Positions 13,451-27,300 of a stretch of 64,000 nt of DNA are shown here, piece by piece. The translations under genes were made by a program, and so were the position numbers. The stretch's first letter is position 1, and each line of letters starts with the position of its first letter. Below the pieces are notes generated by a model. It searched no databases. It saw only the letters and a program-made list of their open reading frames with translations, and was not told the origin of the DNA. The DNA comes from Monomorium pharaonis (Eukaryota; Arthropoda; Insecta; Hymenoptera; Formicidae): the NCBI RefSeq assembly GCF_013373865.1, contig NC_050471.1, positions 7,973,307 through 8,037,306 of the forward strand, given 5' to 3'.

Positions 13451-16140
13451 GACTAAACTTACACTTTTTTATCGTCTACTATAATAGTAGCAGTTTATTT
13501 ATATTAGTTGTACCTAATGCATATCTTAATATCTAATATATTCTAATATAATCTAAATATATAATATATATTGTGTACGTAATATATATTTATGTATAAC
13601 GCGTAACACTAATAAACGTACAATATTTACTGTGTAGAGTATATTCAATATTTTCTATATATATATATAATATCATATATTTATATATATTTATATATAG
13701 CGCGGCTAGCGACTGCTTTTTCGTATTAACTTCTGTTACTTTAATTACATATACAATAATATAATGTATATCTTTCTTTCACAATATATCTATATTTATA
13801 TTTCTTTGTACAGTGCGTCCTTCGGAAAGAAATGCGCTATTAATGCTTAACTCTTCCGCAGCACAGCTTCAAAATTTTTTAGATTTTATCCTTCTAGTGA
13901 AATTTCACTCATTCTTCACTTGTTTTGCAACAAAAAAACTAGAATTCTTTCCATTTTGCTTAAACGTGGCTGCTTGCATCTAATCTTATGTGTCTTATAT
14001 TCGAGGTAAAACAGAATTTTAGAAGCAGACAGCCATAGTTAGAGTAGTAAGTGATTGTTCTATTGAGATTAATATTTATCTCGTATTGAAAAAAAAAAAC
14101 AAAAATTTACTTCTGCAATTATTTTATTAGTTTGCGCTTATGTTTGGAAACAAGTGTTCACGAAGAAAAAAATGGTGTACTAATAGCACATGGCAATTTT
14201 TAAAGGAACGCACTGTGCAGCGATAGCGTGCACCTTAGAGCACTATGAGGTTACTTTTTTTTATAGACGACAGAGATCGTTGTACGCACGGCGTTGTACG
14301 TCGGCGAGTCTTAACTCTTCATCGCCCTTTTAGCCGTCTTGCCCTTCACCCGCAATCACCGCCGTGTGTCCTTACAAATATGCAGTTATGCAGTTACAGC
14401 AACTGCAGCGTGTTCTAGGATTGGTTCGCGTTTTGCGAGATGACCGCGTTAAAAACTAAGTTTACCAGACCAATGTGCCTTACATTTTAAAAATTGACTT
14501 GGATACCACCGATCACGGAATCGAAAGGTCTTTGAAACAGGAATTGAAAATAATGAAATAAAAATTACCAGAAAATAAAAAATACCAGTATTTGTTCAAT
14601 TTTATACAATAACGAGATAAAAACCGATTGGTATGATTAGCACCATGAATTAATAGTAATAAACAAGTTCGACATATTCGCCTAAAGCGGCATTTGAAAT
14701 AGTATTCTTTTTATACTCTTCAAAACATTTACGAAATTAGAGCTTTTATTTTATTCTTTCATGATAGAAAAGTTCGCTATACAATCAAAGATAAATAAAC
14801 AGATCTTTCTAAATATAATTGTGTGCGTATTATTTAATACATTACTCAACATTATTGAATATTAATCATATTTTTATAGCGTATATATGATAGTTTATTA
14901 AAAAAACGAACGATACCAAATAAGCTATATAATTACAGAATTTTACAATTATAATTGTATCATATGTACATTATTTGTTTTCTAATCTTTTTACAATGCG
15001 GTATTGTAATCACTTTATTTATAAATATCAAGAACCTAGAAATCTGATTGATTTGATAACATTAATATATAAAATATTGTAACAGTAATAATATTCGTAT
15101 TGTTACTTCCAAAATATTATGTATGTTATGAAAATTTCAATTACTTTATTATTTAATTTTGTAATCAGAAGGTTTCAATATAAGATAGAAATGTACACAA
15201 TACTGGTACACAGTACAATCACTAGTAAAATTACTTCAGTATTTAATTCTTGCCTTCAAAGACCTTAAAAGAATCGTGTAAAGAAGTCACATGGAATTGT
15301 TAAAAGGATGCTTTCGGCGAAGTTAATATACCCCGAGCTCTAAGCGCGCTTAAATTATTTTTGGCGGTTTAATGTCTTGGTGGTTCGAGTTCTCAATTTC
15401 GAAAATTGGAGACGCTTCGGGATACCCGCGAGGTTACGCGGCTCTAAGGATCTTTCAATTCAAACTTTTTGATAATTTGATGCGTGCGTATTACGCAATT
15501 GTCATTAACAGGAAACGTCTGTTGCAATATGGATATGGATTGGCAGAATTTTTTTGAGCAATATGTTATTTGGAATATTTTATTATTATATAAAGATAAT
15601 ATTACGCAATTAATAATCAAAAATAATTGAGCACATATTAATCCTTAAATTCCGAATTATAAAATGTGTAAATCTATACATATTTTATATTAAAATATTC
15701 TCCATATAAACATTGTATATTACAATAAATAATTTAAACAAAAAATATAACTATATCATTAATTCATATTCCATGTTTATTAATTTCAAAAAATATATTA
15801 TAACATAATTTGTAATAATTTTTTAAATGTATAAATATAACAATTTATATTTTATGATTCTTAATTAAAAGTGAAGACCTAATAATTTCTAATAAATAAT
15901 ATTAGGTTTTCTCGATATCACTTCGTCCGGAATTTAAAGATTAATTATCAAATAACAAATAATTTCTGCAAAGAAAATAAGAAAATAAAATATAATCAAT
16001 CTAAAACAGATAGATTGATATTGTGAAAAAGGAAGGTATTTATTTCAACAAACAAATACTTTCTATTATTTTTCGTGAATCGCCAATCATAAAGAAAAAT
16101 AACTAACGGAAGAAATAATATTTTACAATATTTCACTAAA
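13451..16140. other. AT-rich DNA holding the 13.81-kb MITE
   Basis: TA-rich at 13.50-13.72 kb, a moderate-GC patch at 14.22-14.50 kb and another at 15.30-15.53 kb. No gene is seen. Confidence 0.6.
13810..14216. mobile_element. Decayed MITE-like element with about 40-bp inverted ends
   Basis: The left end ACAGTGCGTCCTT and the right end (minus) ACAGTGCGTTCCTT match. Similarity resumes inside the arms (GCGCTATTAATGC against GTGCTATTAGTAC). The interior of about 320 bp has no open frame. No clear target-site duplication is visible, so the copy is old or the ends are approximate. Confidence 0.5.
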
Positions 16141-17560
16141 ATTTAATTTAGTTATACGTTACGAAAGTTTTCTTAAGTCCGTGAGTTTGTAACCTCGTCG
16201 CCAGCATCTCCGGCCTATTTTGAGCAGCGGCTCATTGTTAAAGAAGCTGAAGACGTTTGATGAAGCAATGATGAAGCCCTCGCCGACGTTGATCGCGCTC
16301 GCGGCGATAATTTCTCGCACCGCAATTGCACTAGCGTAAATTGGCATTTTTGAAGTACGTATTTCGTCGTGATCTGGCATCATTATGTCTATATCTTATC
16401 ACAAGTCGTCGGTTCACCCTTTCGTCCTCCGCATGCCGAATATCTGCAACAGAGAGAAAACAAACCATCTTATTAAGAATTAATTTTTACATAAATTGCA
16501 ATTTTTTTCTGACATTAATTGTCGGACATATGTTCAAAATTATCGATAATTTTTATGAGTAATAAAATTATATTACTCAGTTTAAGAAAATTTAAACAAA
16601 ATAATCGAATTCTTTGCGGCGATATTATAAATATATAAAATATTATATTTATATTAAATAAATATGTAAGTAAAATATTTTAAAAAATCTAGCTTTTGCC
16701 AACGAATTTAGCAACACATATTTTCGACTCTACTCCATTCACTGAGATAACTTGCTAATTATAATTATGATAACTTTGTCCAGTAAAGAACCCGTTTTCA
16801 CAACACTTGAATAAATACAGATTTCCTAAATACGTCGAATCAGCAGGAAAAGTTAAAATTTTGCGATGATCATATTTTTGCGAAAATATAAAACTTCATA
16901 ATTATCTTTATATAATAGAATAAAAAAAAAAACTAAAAATGGTGTCTATTGTTACCACGCAACCAAAAAAAATAAAATAAAATCTATCGTAATGAATAGC
17001 ATATTCGGTTTCTATTGCTAAACCGTCTAGTACAGAACTATACTAGAATTTCGTTTTCGCCAATTTCATATATATATATATCTACTTCACTTTAAGTACA
17101 GAGATAATGTACATTAGCTATAATAAGGTAAATCTAATGTTTCAATACAAAATAATTCTTCAATATTTATTTCATTTCGATTCATTGTACTTTATTGCAT
17201 TTTGCATTATCTTGGTAAATATCTTTTAATTAAAAACAGTATCTTATATAAAAGGGTAAATTAGATATTTTAAAAAATTCAGATTTATCTCAGAGTTTGA
17301 AATAGAGTTTGAACATGAATACACATTGAGTTAACATTGCACAATATATGACATATTTCATACTAATAATAAATATACTAAAATTACATAAGATACTTCA
17401 GAATCTTCAATCTTAATTCTATCGAGGTATATTCAGTTTTGGAATTTTTAATATAATATTTTAAAATGCAAAACTATTCGGAACACTTAAAACCTATTGG
17501 ATTTAACGTTTAAGTATTTAGCATTTAACAAGAAAATTCGATAACGGATACTCGATTAAT
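16141..17560. other. Short GC-richer patch then AT-rich DNA
   Basis: At 16.16-16.43 kb both strands have open frames with even codon use (minus MMPDHDEIRTSKMPIYASAI), but there is no known domain or clean splice border. The rest is AT-rich and empty. Confidence 0.45.
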
Positions 17561-18230
17561 GCACTAGCAAATGAATTCAATCAGCAAAGACTGTCTCAAC
17601 ATCTCTCGGAAGACGGAAACTTCCAAGACTGTTCAGCTGCTAAAGGGCCGTTTCGGCTATTTTCCACGCGTTTGATCCATTGCCCTAAATTGGTCCAGCT
17701 ACGCGACGAACGAGTCCGACCCCGAAGAAGTCGACCGTGGCATCAACTTTTTCATTCCTGATATTGAAAAGTTTCCCTTGAGTCGCGAGAGCCAGAGAGA
17801 TCAAAATCCCTCTCTTCCGACGCGATCTCTCGACGTCCGTCGGAATAGTCGACGACGGGAGCGACCGGAAGCGATAGTTCTGCAGATTGGTTAAAGAGCA
17901 AAGGGGGAAGAATCGCGAATCGCGACGGGAAAAATGGAGATGGGTGATTTGAGTGAGGGAAGGAGCTATTGGGAGGAAAAGCAAGGAGTTAGGTGGAGAT
18001 GACGTAACGCCGTCGTTATATTAGGTTGTTACAAAAATCGCGTCGATTTCTGCGAGAGTGACTCTCCTTACAAAAGCGCGCGAAACTTCCGTAACACAGT
18101 TTCCAACGAGATTCCGACAAGAAGTTGTAGATGATGAGCAATGAAGCGCAAATTTGTTCAATGGGATAGAAGTAAACGGTTGATAACTGTAATGATGTGA
18201 GTCGCTCGATAATGATGCGTATCTACTAAT
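17561..18230. other. CpG-rich island
   Basis: GC- and CG-rich, bordering the purine tract. No recognisable coding sequence. Confidence 0.5.
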
Positions 18231-19110
18231 AATCAAAACTGTAATTCAAAATGCAGATATTTAACAAAGAAAAATATATGTGAGAAATAGAGAAAATTAA
18301 AATATGTATAATAAATAACGTATACGTGTAATAAAAATCAAGAGTAAGGATGACAAAAGGAAAATAAGAGAACGAAATTTTAAAAAAGTTAGGATGCAAA
18401 TACATACTAAATACAGGGAATGACAGGAAACAAAGGCAAGAGAAGTCGTAACCGTTCTCATCAACGAAAAAGAAGAACAAGGACGAGAAGGGAACAGGAT
18501 TAAGATAAAGAGCAAATAAAGAAGAATAATGCGGAAGGATACACACATTGTAGAGAGAGAGACACAGAGTTCAAAGGAGCGAGGACATGATGAGGTAATA
18601 AATATCGAGAAAGATAGGGAAATAAAAGCAAAAAAAAAGGATTAAGAGGAAAGACTGTGTTAAGAGCGCAAGAACGATGTGGCGAGATAATAAATATCAA
18701 GAGAGGCAGGAAAACAAGGAGAGGGGAACTTCTCTCAATTCGAAGAATGCAAAGGAGCGAGGATAGCAGGATCAAGATCGAAGTCGAAGCAAAAATAATG
18801 CATAAGCAAGCGGCGCTAACAAGGTCGACGATGCGGGATCAAGATAGGGAACCCAAGAAAGAAGAACACGAGGCGAAGTTAAGGGACAAGGACAACAACC
18901 CGAAGTAATAGATACCAGGATACTCCAATCAAGAAACACAAAGAAAGAGGAAGAACAAGACAAAGAAGTAGAAGTGAAGGGACGCAGCAAGGGTGGACCA
19001 GGTAACGGATATCGGGTTAGAAGTCGAAGAAAAAGAAAAAAAGATGTAAAAGGAAGAATGGAAAACTAGAGGACTAGAGAATGCAGGAGCAAGAGGGAGC
19101 TCGCAGCTCA
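18231..19110 (+). repeat. Purine-rich tract with degenerate internal repeats
   Basis: About 0.9 kb in which the plus strand is dominated by A and G. Words such as GGATCAAGATNG (18769, 18836; GGATTAAGATAAAG at 18500) and GCGAGRTAATAAATATC recur irregularly. This suggests a decayed minisatellite. Open frames on either strand are low-complexity by-products of this bias. Confidence 0.45.
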
Positions 19111-19263
19111 CATTCGCGACCGAAGTATTGTTTAGCGAGAAGTCGATAGCTGATATCGCTGGAATGAGTCGACGCACGCAACCTGCACGACAGGGGAAGA
19201 GATGAAGAGAAGGAGGAGGAGGTGGAGGATTTAGGGGGACGAGCAGGATTCTCGTCGTCGCCA

Positions 19264-19294
<31 letters not shown>

Positions 19295-20390
19295 AGTCGA
19301 CGTCGTCGACGTCGTCGAAGTGATTTACATGCATGCCGAGGTGGCTTTTACCGTTCGTGAACGTATTCGTAATGCATACAACGATACGTAGCTCGTTCGC
19401 GCGCATGTGTGCGTGTTTGTGAATATGCGTGTGCATACAGGCTACATCCACTGTCGGCTAGCTAACGTCGAAATCCGGGAATTGGGTTTCGCGTTGGCGG
19501 GCGCGTCATTACTTTGTTTATGTGAACGAGAACGCGCTGAGACAGCGAAGAAAAAGTGTCCCGTACGGGTAGATCCGGACGGGCTAATATTTACCGGACG
19601 GGTGGTAGCGCGAGCGTAGCGTTTTACGATTTTTTCCCCCCGGCTTTATGCATGCGGCTGATCCACTTTGTGAGCGACGACCAATCGCCACCCGCCCTGT
19701 CGTCGTCTGCATTGGCAGCATACCAATACCAAACCGATTTCCGTTTGTTCGTTCGACCGATGTACTTCGTTTGCTACGAGGTATTTCTTCTCTCTTGTCA
19801 CTTCCGTTTCGCTCTGTCTTTCTATCAGAGAGAAAGATTCACGCCGGGGAATGATGCAAAGATTGTTTCAAGATGGGAATGTAGAAGAGGAATATCGAAA
19901 ATGTGTAAAAAAAAATTTAGAGAAGATTAAAAGTTCAATAACACATTATAAAGAAAGGCATTAAGTGCATGTAAAATTATTGATTTAATTAAAATAAAAA
20001 AAAGAAAATATTGTTTATAGAAATCCAAAAATCGTGAGATTCAAACAAATCATTATCACATTGAATAATTAGTATGATATCCAATTATTATTTAATCTGT
20101 TCATATGAATAAAACACAAGGTAAAATTATCCCGCGGAAACAATTAAATTTTACAGTTAATTTAGAAAGTGGTGTTGACTTATTGATTCTCTCTCCAAAG
20201 ATTAGCATGGCTTGTTAAATAATTAATTATATCAATTTCAAGATTAGATGCAACATTGATGACTTAAAACGCTTTCTGTCTATCAATTTTTAAGTTAGTA
20301 AGATTATTAACTCTTTTTTTGCCTTTTTTTTCAACGATTTTAACATTTTTTTTCCGTGAATTATCGATAAAATACCCGATGATTATTGAT
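19111..20390. other. CpG-rich island with (CGT)n, then AT-rich DNA
   Basis: 19.11-19.87 kb is CG-rich. Its long frames have shadows on both strands and no domain. 19.88-20.39 kb is AT-rich. Confidence 0.5.
19250..19319. repeat. (CGT)n microsatellite
   Basis: Eight or more consecutive CGT units followed by imperfect GTCGAC/GTCGTC units. On minus it gives an aspartate run, but the surrounding frame is not protein-like. Confidence 0.9.
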
Positions 20391-22700
20391 ATTCCCCTGC
20401 GTTCCTAAGTCAGATGTCGGAGATAAAGACATCGATCCGAGCGAGCCAACAGGAAATATATACCGGGTACATCAACTAAGTGCGCAGGAAAAGCGACGAA
20501 AAGACGAGGGCGAACGGAAAGAAGAAAAGTGAAAGGAAGAAACTGCGCCTTCTCGAATGCGCGCCTTACACTAGACTTTATGTCGGGGAACGTTAAGTCC
20601 ACAAGTGGATTTAACGGCACTTTAACGATCGCGATGCGTAATACTGTTATGCACATTATTACGAGAGGTGAAATGCGTTGCGTATAATCGCGAATCGCCA
20701 ATGGACCAACGCGTATTGCAACCAGTTGCATTCTCGCTGTTGGGATCTTGCAAGAACATTGATTTAGAGTCGATCGCGTAATAAAAGGTAGTTTTTGCAA
20801 TAGCCGAAATATAAATCACATTTAGACATTTGAACAATCAAACCTTAAATGCATGTTAAAATTATGTTTCCGCCATTTTGAGGTAACATATCTTTTTGCT
20901 TGGATAAGTCTAGAGGCGGCAAACTTAATATAAGATTTTCTAGATAATGGGATCGCGTCTTTCTCGAAGGTTCAACGATTTTCCTGACACGTGTCTCGCG
21001 TGGAAATTCGGTGCCGGTGAATTTATACGGCAAATGTAGAGGATGGAACGCTATAGGAAAGAGTGGGCGCTCATTCATTCGCACAAGTACAAAAGCTCTT
21101 CCAGCGGGATGAAAGATCGGGCGTCGATGCTAAAACGCGGGTCCCTGCCTGGACCTGCTAATGGATTCTGCACTCCGATGTCATCCTCTTTTTTCGCCAA
21201 CTCGGCTCGAATCCATACACTTTCCTGCGTCTCGATTCCAGGTGCTCGCATTTCACGTTTTCGCACAGTGTAATGTATAATTGGATGAAATTAGAATCGG
21301 GATATATTCATTTATTTACTCATACGATAAGGAAAAAACTTCGGATATTTGCCGATTGCATCCATTATTACACTAGATATCAGGAATCGGCGCTACGTCC
21401 GATTAGAATTTAAGTACTTTAATGGACAATGTTTAAATACTTAACATTGGGAAGAAAAGAGAGATCGAATAATCGATACAGATGGGAAAAGAGTTTTACC
21501 TTCCGGATTCACGTTCCTATTACATGATTTAAATCGTGATTAGCTGCAATTTCGAAAGAGGCATCTTATTGCCCGTGATTTTATTTTCGGGGCCTTACGA
21601 AACCATCGAGAGTTTATTCTTCCCTTCTTTCGCAATTCAACGAGCATCGTCGGCTACGTCCGCGGTAAAAAGGGTACAATTAATCGAAATTATATCAATG
21701 TCCTTAACGGCGCGGAAGTAGCGGCATTTCCGTCGCAATGAAACCATTCGACTTTCCTTCCAGGCGGTAATTAACTGTCGTCTTGCAAACTCCCGATTGC
21801 GAATTTCCGGATTCCATTTCGCGAAGCGTTTTATTGTGCGCAATCTTACTAGATTACCATTACTGGTGGGTCGTTTTTTATATACAGCGTAACTGAGCGT
21901 AACGAATGTTTCAACGTTGATCCCCCGTGCAAAAAGGTCTCTCGACATAAAAAGTATTTTGACACGAAAATTATTTTGTAACGTTAAAACACTCCCGCGA
22001 TTATTTATTATAATGTTCATGCATTTTCAGGTAGTCAAACGTTGCTAAATATAATAATAGTGTTAATAGCGCAGCTGAAATTCTATGGTTCGCAAAGAGA
22101 GAGATTTCCGTTTTACAAAATATCGTACGTCTAACTTGCGAGTGAAGTAAATATTTACGCGAACAATACAATGCATATATGCTAACATTCACGTTTCATT
22201 CTAGGTCAAACGCTATTAATTACGAATTAAGTACACATATAGAACGTATATAATTACACTAATAGCGACATTAATTATAATGTTACTGATATTACAAAGC
22301 AAACACAGTACTACTGAATATTCGCTTTTACATTCAGTTCAATGTAAGAAATTCATAATTATCGCTTTTTTTCTTTAAACAATTATTAACAATCAATAAA
22401 TATTCACTATTTTTCTAGAAAAAGATTAACATTTTATAGCAAAATATAAAGTTACAATTCAAGCCTTTTCACAATTTTTACAGCGAGTTGTTCCAATATC
22501 GGCATGCAAATATTTCCTTTTTTTAACTTTATATATAATGCGTACATGATTATTTTCCTTTATACAATTAAACCTGAATACAAAAAAAGTACTGTTACAT
22601 TTTTAACGATGTATTTGTTCAGTATAGAATATATGGTGGTACGCATTCACTGAACATATAAATTTAACTTCAATATCATGCAATAATTTTGATTCCAGCA
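20391..22700. other. GC-richer blocks then AT-rich DNA
   Basis: Blocks at 20.40-20.80, 20.95-21.27 and 21.53-21.95 kb have moderate CG content and open frames on both strands without homology that I recognise. 22.0-22.7 kb is AT-rich. Confidence 0.5.
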
Positions 22701-23404
22701 TTTGCTAAAAGAGAAAATATCGTTTTTTTAAATACGCTGTATTTGAATCACGTGTCACAGGAAATACTCCGAAAATACGGACACTGCCTTCTTCAGTATT
22801 TAAAGGGGTAATCGCGAGAGCATTAATAATACCTGCAGCTTGTATCAATTGCACAATTACACATCGAATCAACCTTCCATTTCGGCCATCCATTACTGCG
22901 ACTCCGAAACGCGTCCAATATCCGAAGAGCAGCTCGGCCCGATTCAATTTGAAAAAATAGGTTGCGTTAGCTTTGCATAGAGCACAATTTTTTATATTTT
23001 TAATTTCCATCCCGGCAGCGCCATTTCTATCTGTCACTGACACACGGGGCGGGGGGGCTGGGATAGTGGTGGCGTACCATGCCGATGTATGATCTGCCTG
23101 CTGATATATGGCAGTAACGTGAGCAAAAATGCGGGGCCGATTGAATTACATTGAGTTACGTGTCGTTACGCAATGTATCTACGAACGGGCAGGGAGAATG
23201 CAGAGAGGGCCGTAAGGGGGAGAAGAGCGAACCGGGAGGAGTGGAATTTATAGTACGACCTTTTGGTTACGTTTGATTTTGAAAAATCGTCACCGCCAAA
23301 AATTACGAGCCCACCCACGCGCGTACGTTTTGGCACGTGCGCGTCGACCATATTTATTTGTCCCACGTGTTCTCCGCTTCGTTTTGCGTCCCTCTCGCCC
23401 TTTC

Positions 23405-23430
23405 TTTTCTCTCTCTCTCTCTCTCTCTTC
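23405..23430. repeat. (CT)n microsatellite
   Basis: A short CT run inside the CpG-rich island at 23.17-23.60 kb. Confidence 0.9.
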
Positions 23431-24374
23431 CCGTATCGTTCTCGCTCTCGTGATTTTGGGAACACGCTCACTCGCCGCTTTCCCAAAGAAATATACGGTC
23501 GGAGGAAACGACGCCGTATAATACTCGTGCGACGTTTATCGTTATGCGTGCCGAAATTAAGAACGGCATTCTTTAAGTAGTGGAGGAGCGAAGAAGCGAC
23601 GTACTTTTCTCGCATTTAGCGGTGCCTATTTATTTTCTTTCAACCCCGTACTTCTTGTTATATTTCTCTCCTTCTGCTTCTATCAAATGCGTATTATTAT
23701 ACCGAAAGATCGAATGACGCTAATTTTACTATTTTGTAGGAAGAGCTAATGGTAACTATGGTACGATATATAATAATCCTATAATTCCACTCTTACAAAC
23801 GTGTAGTAAATTTTAGTTCATTACTTTTCCAATTGCAATATCTAGCCACATGTAGAAATTAACCGAACATTATCTGATTGGTCGATAAATTTTTACGCGT
23901 TTTTCATTTCAAGGAACGTGAAGTTCGCAAAAACCACGGCATCGCGATTGCACACAACTATTCCAGGCCAATGGTCATTATCGAAGGTTATAAGCATTCC
24001 TATGCTTAGGGTATCGTACTTGCTCTTAAAGATACGCGACAATTCGAATCCAGATAGGGAGATGGTGCCGGTCGGCCACCGAAGAAAGGGGATAAGGGGA
24101 CGAGACGGGGTGGAGAGGGAAGGGGTGCGGGAAGAGGGAAAAGAAGAACGAGGAGGGTTAGAGCCTGTCGAGTGGCGTAGAGGGGAAACGGCGGGCTCGT
24201 TGGTACAAGGGGGTGAAAGACGCGTGTCGGTGCGCCGAAGGAGGGTACGTGGCAAGATAGCGGCGGGTGGGAGGGTTGGCCACGTGGCGCCGCGGCGCGC
24301 CGTTCCGGCGCCGTCGTCCCGCACACCCCGTGTACGGCTCAGTTCCACTTCAACCCCCAGCACAACGGCCCAAC

Positions 24375-24419
24375 CGGCTGGCTGGCTGGCTGGCTGGCTG
24401 GCTAGCTGGCTGGCTGGCT
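24375..24419. repeat. (GGCT)n tetranucleotide repeat
   Basis: About eleven GGCT units, one changed to AGCT. This is the only tetranucleotide repeat of this kind in the window. Confidence 0.95.
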
Positions 24420-24540
24420 TGGCTCTCTTCGTCTTCTGCGAGACGAACGGGACTACTCGATCGCGCCGTTACCAGGGAATGCAGCTCCGATCATATCGGG
24501 TGATTCGAAAATACATGATAAACTTTTGGTTATGGATCAC

Positions 24541-26400
24541 GAAATGGGAAATTTAATCTATATTAATAAAAAAAATTTACAGCAATTTTTTATTAATAAA
24601 TTGGTGCTTTTTCGTTCTCTTAGGAATAAAATTTTCATACTTCATATAATTTAAATGTAAATGCTGTTAGAGGAATTTCTGCCAAAATAAAAATTATTTT
24701 GATCGAGGCGCTGATACGTGAGATTCATTAATCAATTAATTTTAAATTATATAGAAATAAGATTTGATTAAACCTGATTTAAAATGATTTAATAAAAATA
24801 TATATTTCGTTGATATACTTTTATAAATATCGATAATCCAAATATGAAATAAATATTGTTCTTAATGTTACGTTAGCTATTTGAGATAGTAAAAGATAGT
24901 GGAAAATTGGTAATACACTTAGTATATCGACCTTGTTCAGTCAAGACAGCGACGTTTAACTTGTTTCGCATGACCTTCGACCTATGCCCATGATTCGGTG
25001 ATAGTTAAGGTTTATATCTTCTGACGTCGGATCGCCTTTATGTCGTAAAATTAAATTAGGTGCTCTGAAAGTATTGTCGCGACCTCAACGCGCTTGTTCG
25101 CGATGAACGGCGCCGTTTCACGCCGATTATCGATTTCAGCAGTACGGCCGGAGAGAGATTTCGGCTCCATGCAAATATGAATCTCAAAGATAGAGGACAG
25201 AAGAAATACCATAGAGAAAAACATAGAAGGCGGTACCATGCTCAAATTTGTGATTCTAAAATAGATTTTGTTCCTGACAAAAATCTTGTGTAATAATTAT
25301 AATGAAAATTATGTGATTTAGATAAATTAAAAATTTTCAGATTTATACACAAATAATAAATATTTTTCGATTTTATTTTTTAAAAAATTCTTTAAAAAAT
25401 TAATTCAAACTTGTGTCCAGCAGAATATCTTATCATAAAATAACGAAGATTAATAACTCTTTTAATTATATATTTTCTATAAAGAATCGATATTCTAAGC
25501 TTCTTGAGAAAAAACGGCGGGAATCTATAAAAGGACTCTCTATGAAAGATATTGGAACGGCCATCAGATTTTTCCACTTAACTTGAGATTCGCGTGCTGT
25601 GCAAATTTTATGCACACGCTAAATAGCATATATTATAAAGGACAATTTTACCTTGTTTCTATACAATTAATATTAGGTTTGTAAATTGCGTAAGCTGTAC
25701 TTATGTGCCATAGATCAAGCTTGCGACCACGTTTATGTAATTTGTTTAATTTATTAATGAAAAAATCTACTCGACATGCCGAATATTTTATATCGTAAAG
25801 ATTCGAATGTATATCTTACTTTACTCAATTACTTTAGGGAACTTGCCTAATTGCTTTTCGCCTTGTTTTACTAAATCTTGGCGTTTAATTATCTTTATTA
25901 CGGTATAACTGAATTTGCGATGTAATTTGGCATCAAAGCGGTGCATTTGCCATACATTTAAACCTTTGATTCGTCGACGTATTATTGTCGACATATTCGG
26001 GAACACTTACTTTTAATTAGCCCATGAATATTTTATTTGAGATAGTCCAAATCAGTTTGTAGAAAATTGGTTTACCGTAACGTCATTAGCATGACATGAT
26101 CTTTCATGCTCCATTCGATTATCGCAAAACTGCACAACTCTTCTTGGAACCTCATTATATTGTACATATATAAATATTACATTGAGTTTAATAATTAAAT
26201 ATAAAAATAGTTAATTAGAAGTTCTTTCTAAGATCGGAGATTTCATAAAAGGTAATGTCTATGAATTATGTATTAATATATTTAATTATTGTCACATCTA
26301 CTGTCGCTCTAACATTTATGAAAAAAATCTAATTATCAACTCTGTTTCTGTAAGCTCCTTCAAGTCACTCTTCCAACTTTCATCCATTCAACATAAAAAA
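24541..26400. other. AT-rich DNA with a small palindrome
   Basis: TATTAATAAAAAAAATT pairs with AATTTTTTATTAATA at 24561-24598. 24.95-25.25 kb is GC-richer. No gene is seen. Confidence 0.55.
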
Positions 26401-27300
26401 AAAAAGAACCACGTTGTGACCGCAAGGACAACGTGGTGCATCTTGCATACGCGAAGTAGAACGAGTCAGTCGCGAGTCAGGCAGATCGCGACGCTTTTCG
26501 ATTCGACTCGACTCGACGGCTTCGAGTTTTTCCCCTCGCCCACCCCGTGGTCCTATATACGTTACGTCAGCATGTTTCAGCGGCTGCCGGTGCCCGAAAG
26601 TTTTCGCCCGGCGACAAGATATTTCAAGTGGTCGCCCGGTCGCTCAGTCGCGCGATCGTCCCGCGCTGAAATATTGGACGGCTCTTTCTTGCAGCCGCAT
26701 ATTCTTCCTCCACCTCCTCTACCTCCGGGCACACCCTGATACCGCCGCCACTTTCCACCGCCAACCACCTCTCGCTACCCCCTTCTCCCTCCCCCCTCGT
26801 CCCTGTCATCCACCATCTCCCGCGACCTTCTTTTTCTCCCCCGGCTTCCTTCTTTTCCGCTCCCGACCTCTTCCTCCGCTGTCTAACCTCCTCCCACCCT
26901 CTACCTCCTTCTTTTCCGCTGTCCTGACGTCTTCTTTTCGGTGGCCGGGCGCCTGCCTTCGCGCAAGAACTTCACGACTTATGACTCGCGTATTAAGTCC
27001 GGCGAAGCCCCGGCTATCCGCCGTTAACTACCCATGAATGAGTTACGCTCGGTCGACGCTAATTTCCCAGATTGTCCGAAAGGGACGTAAAGTGTCTATT
27101 AATCCGCGTAACGAGGACGAAGCTGCTCCGGTCTCAGTCGTAGGGGTGTCCCCGGAGGAAGAGCTACGAGCTCTTTTCCGGTCCTCGGCGAAGGACGACG
27201 AGAAGGAGGATGGGGGAAGAACGTTGTCGCGAAGAATCATGGAGGAGAACGTCGCGAACGCGCGTCCTCGGTAAACTTAGCGTACAGTCAAGAATATTCA
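26401..27300. other. CpG- and pyrimidine-rich island
   Basis: C/T-rich at 26.70-26.92 kb and CG-rich elsewhere. A TATA-like CTATATACG lies at about 26553. Promoter function is possible but not supported by a downstream gene. Confidence 0.35.

Larger units (their letters stand above)
22701..24540. other. CpG-rich islands around 22.75-23.60 and 23.90-24.50 kb
   Basis: The second island is very GC-rich and holds the (GGCT)n repeat. Its 212-aa plus frame is arginine/glycine-rich, matched by an equally long minus frame, and is judged non-coding. Confidence 0.5.

Noticed and set aside
19074..19451. Minus frame with an aspartate run
   Set aside because: The run is the (CGT)n microsatellite read in one frame; the rest is not protein-like.
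23918..24556. Longest open frame in the window (212 codons, plus)
   Set aside because: It is arginine/glycine-rich, matched by long frames on the opposite strand, contains the (GGCT)n repeat and has no domain. CpG-rich composition explains it.
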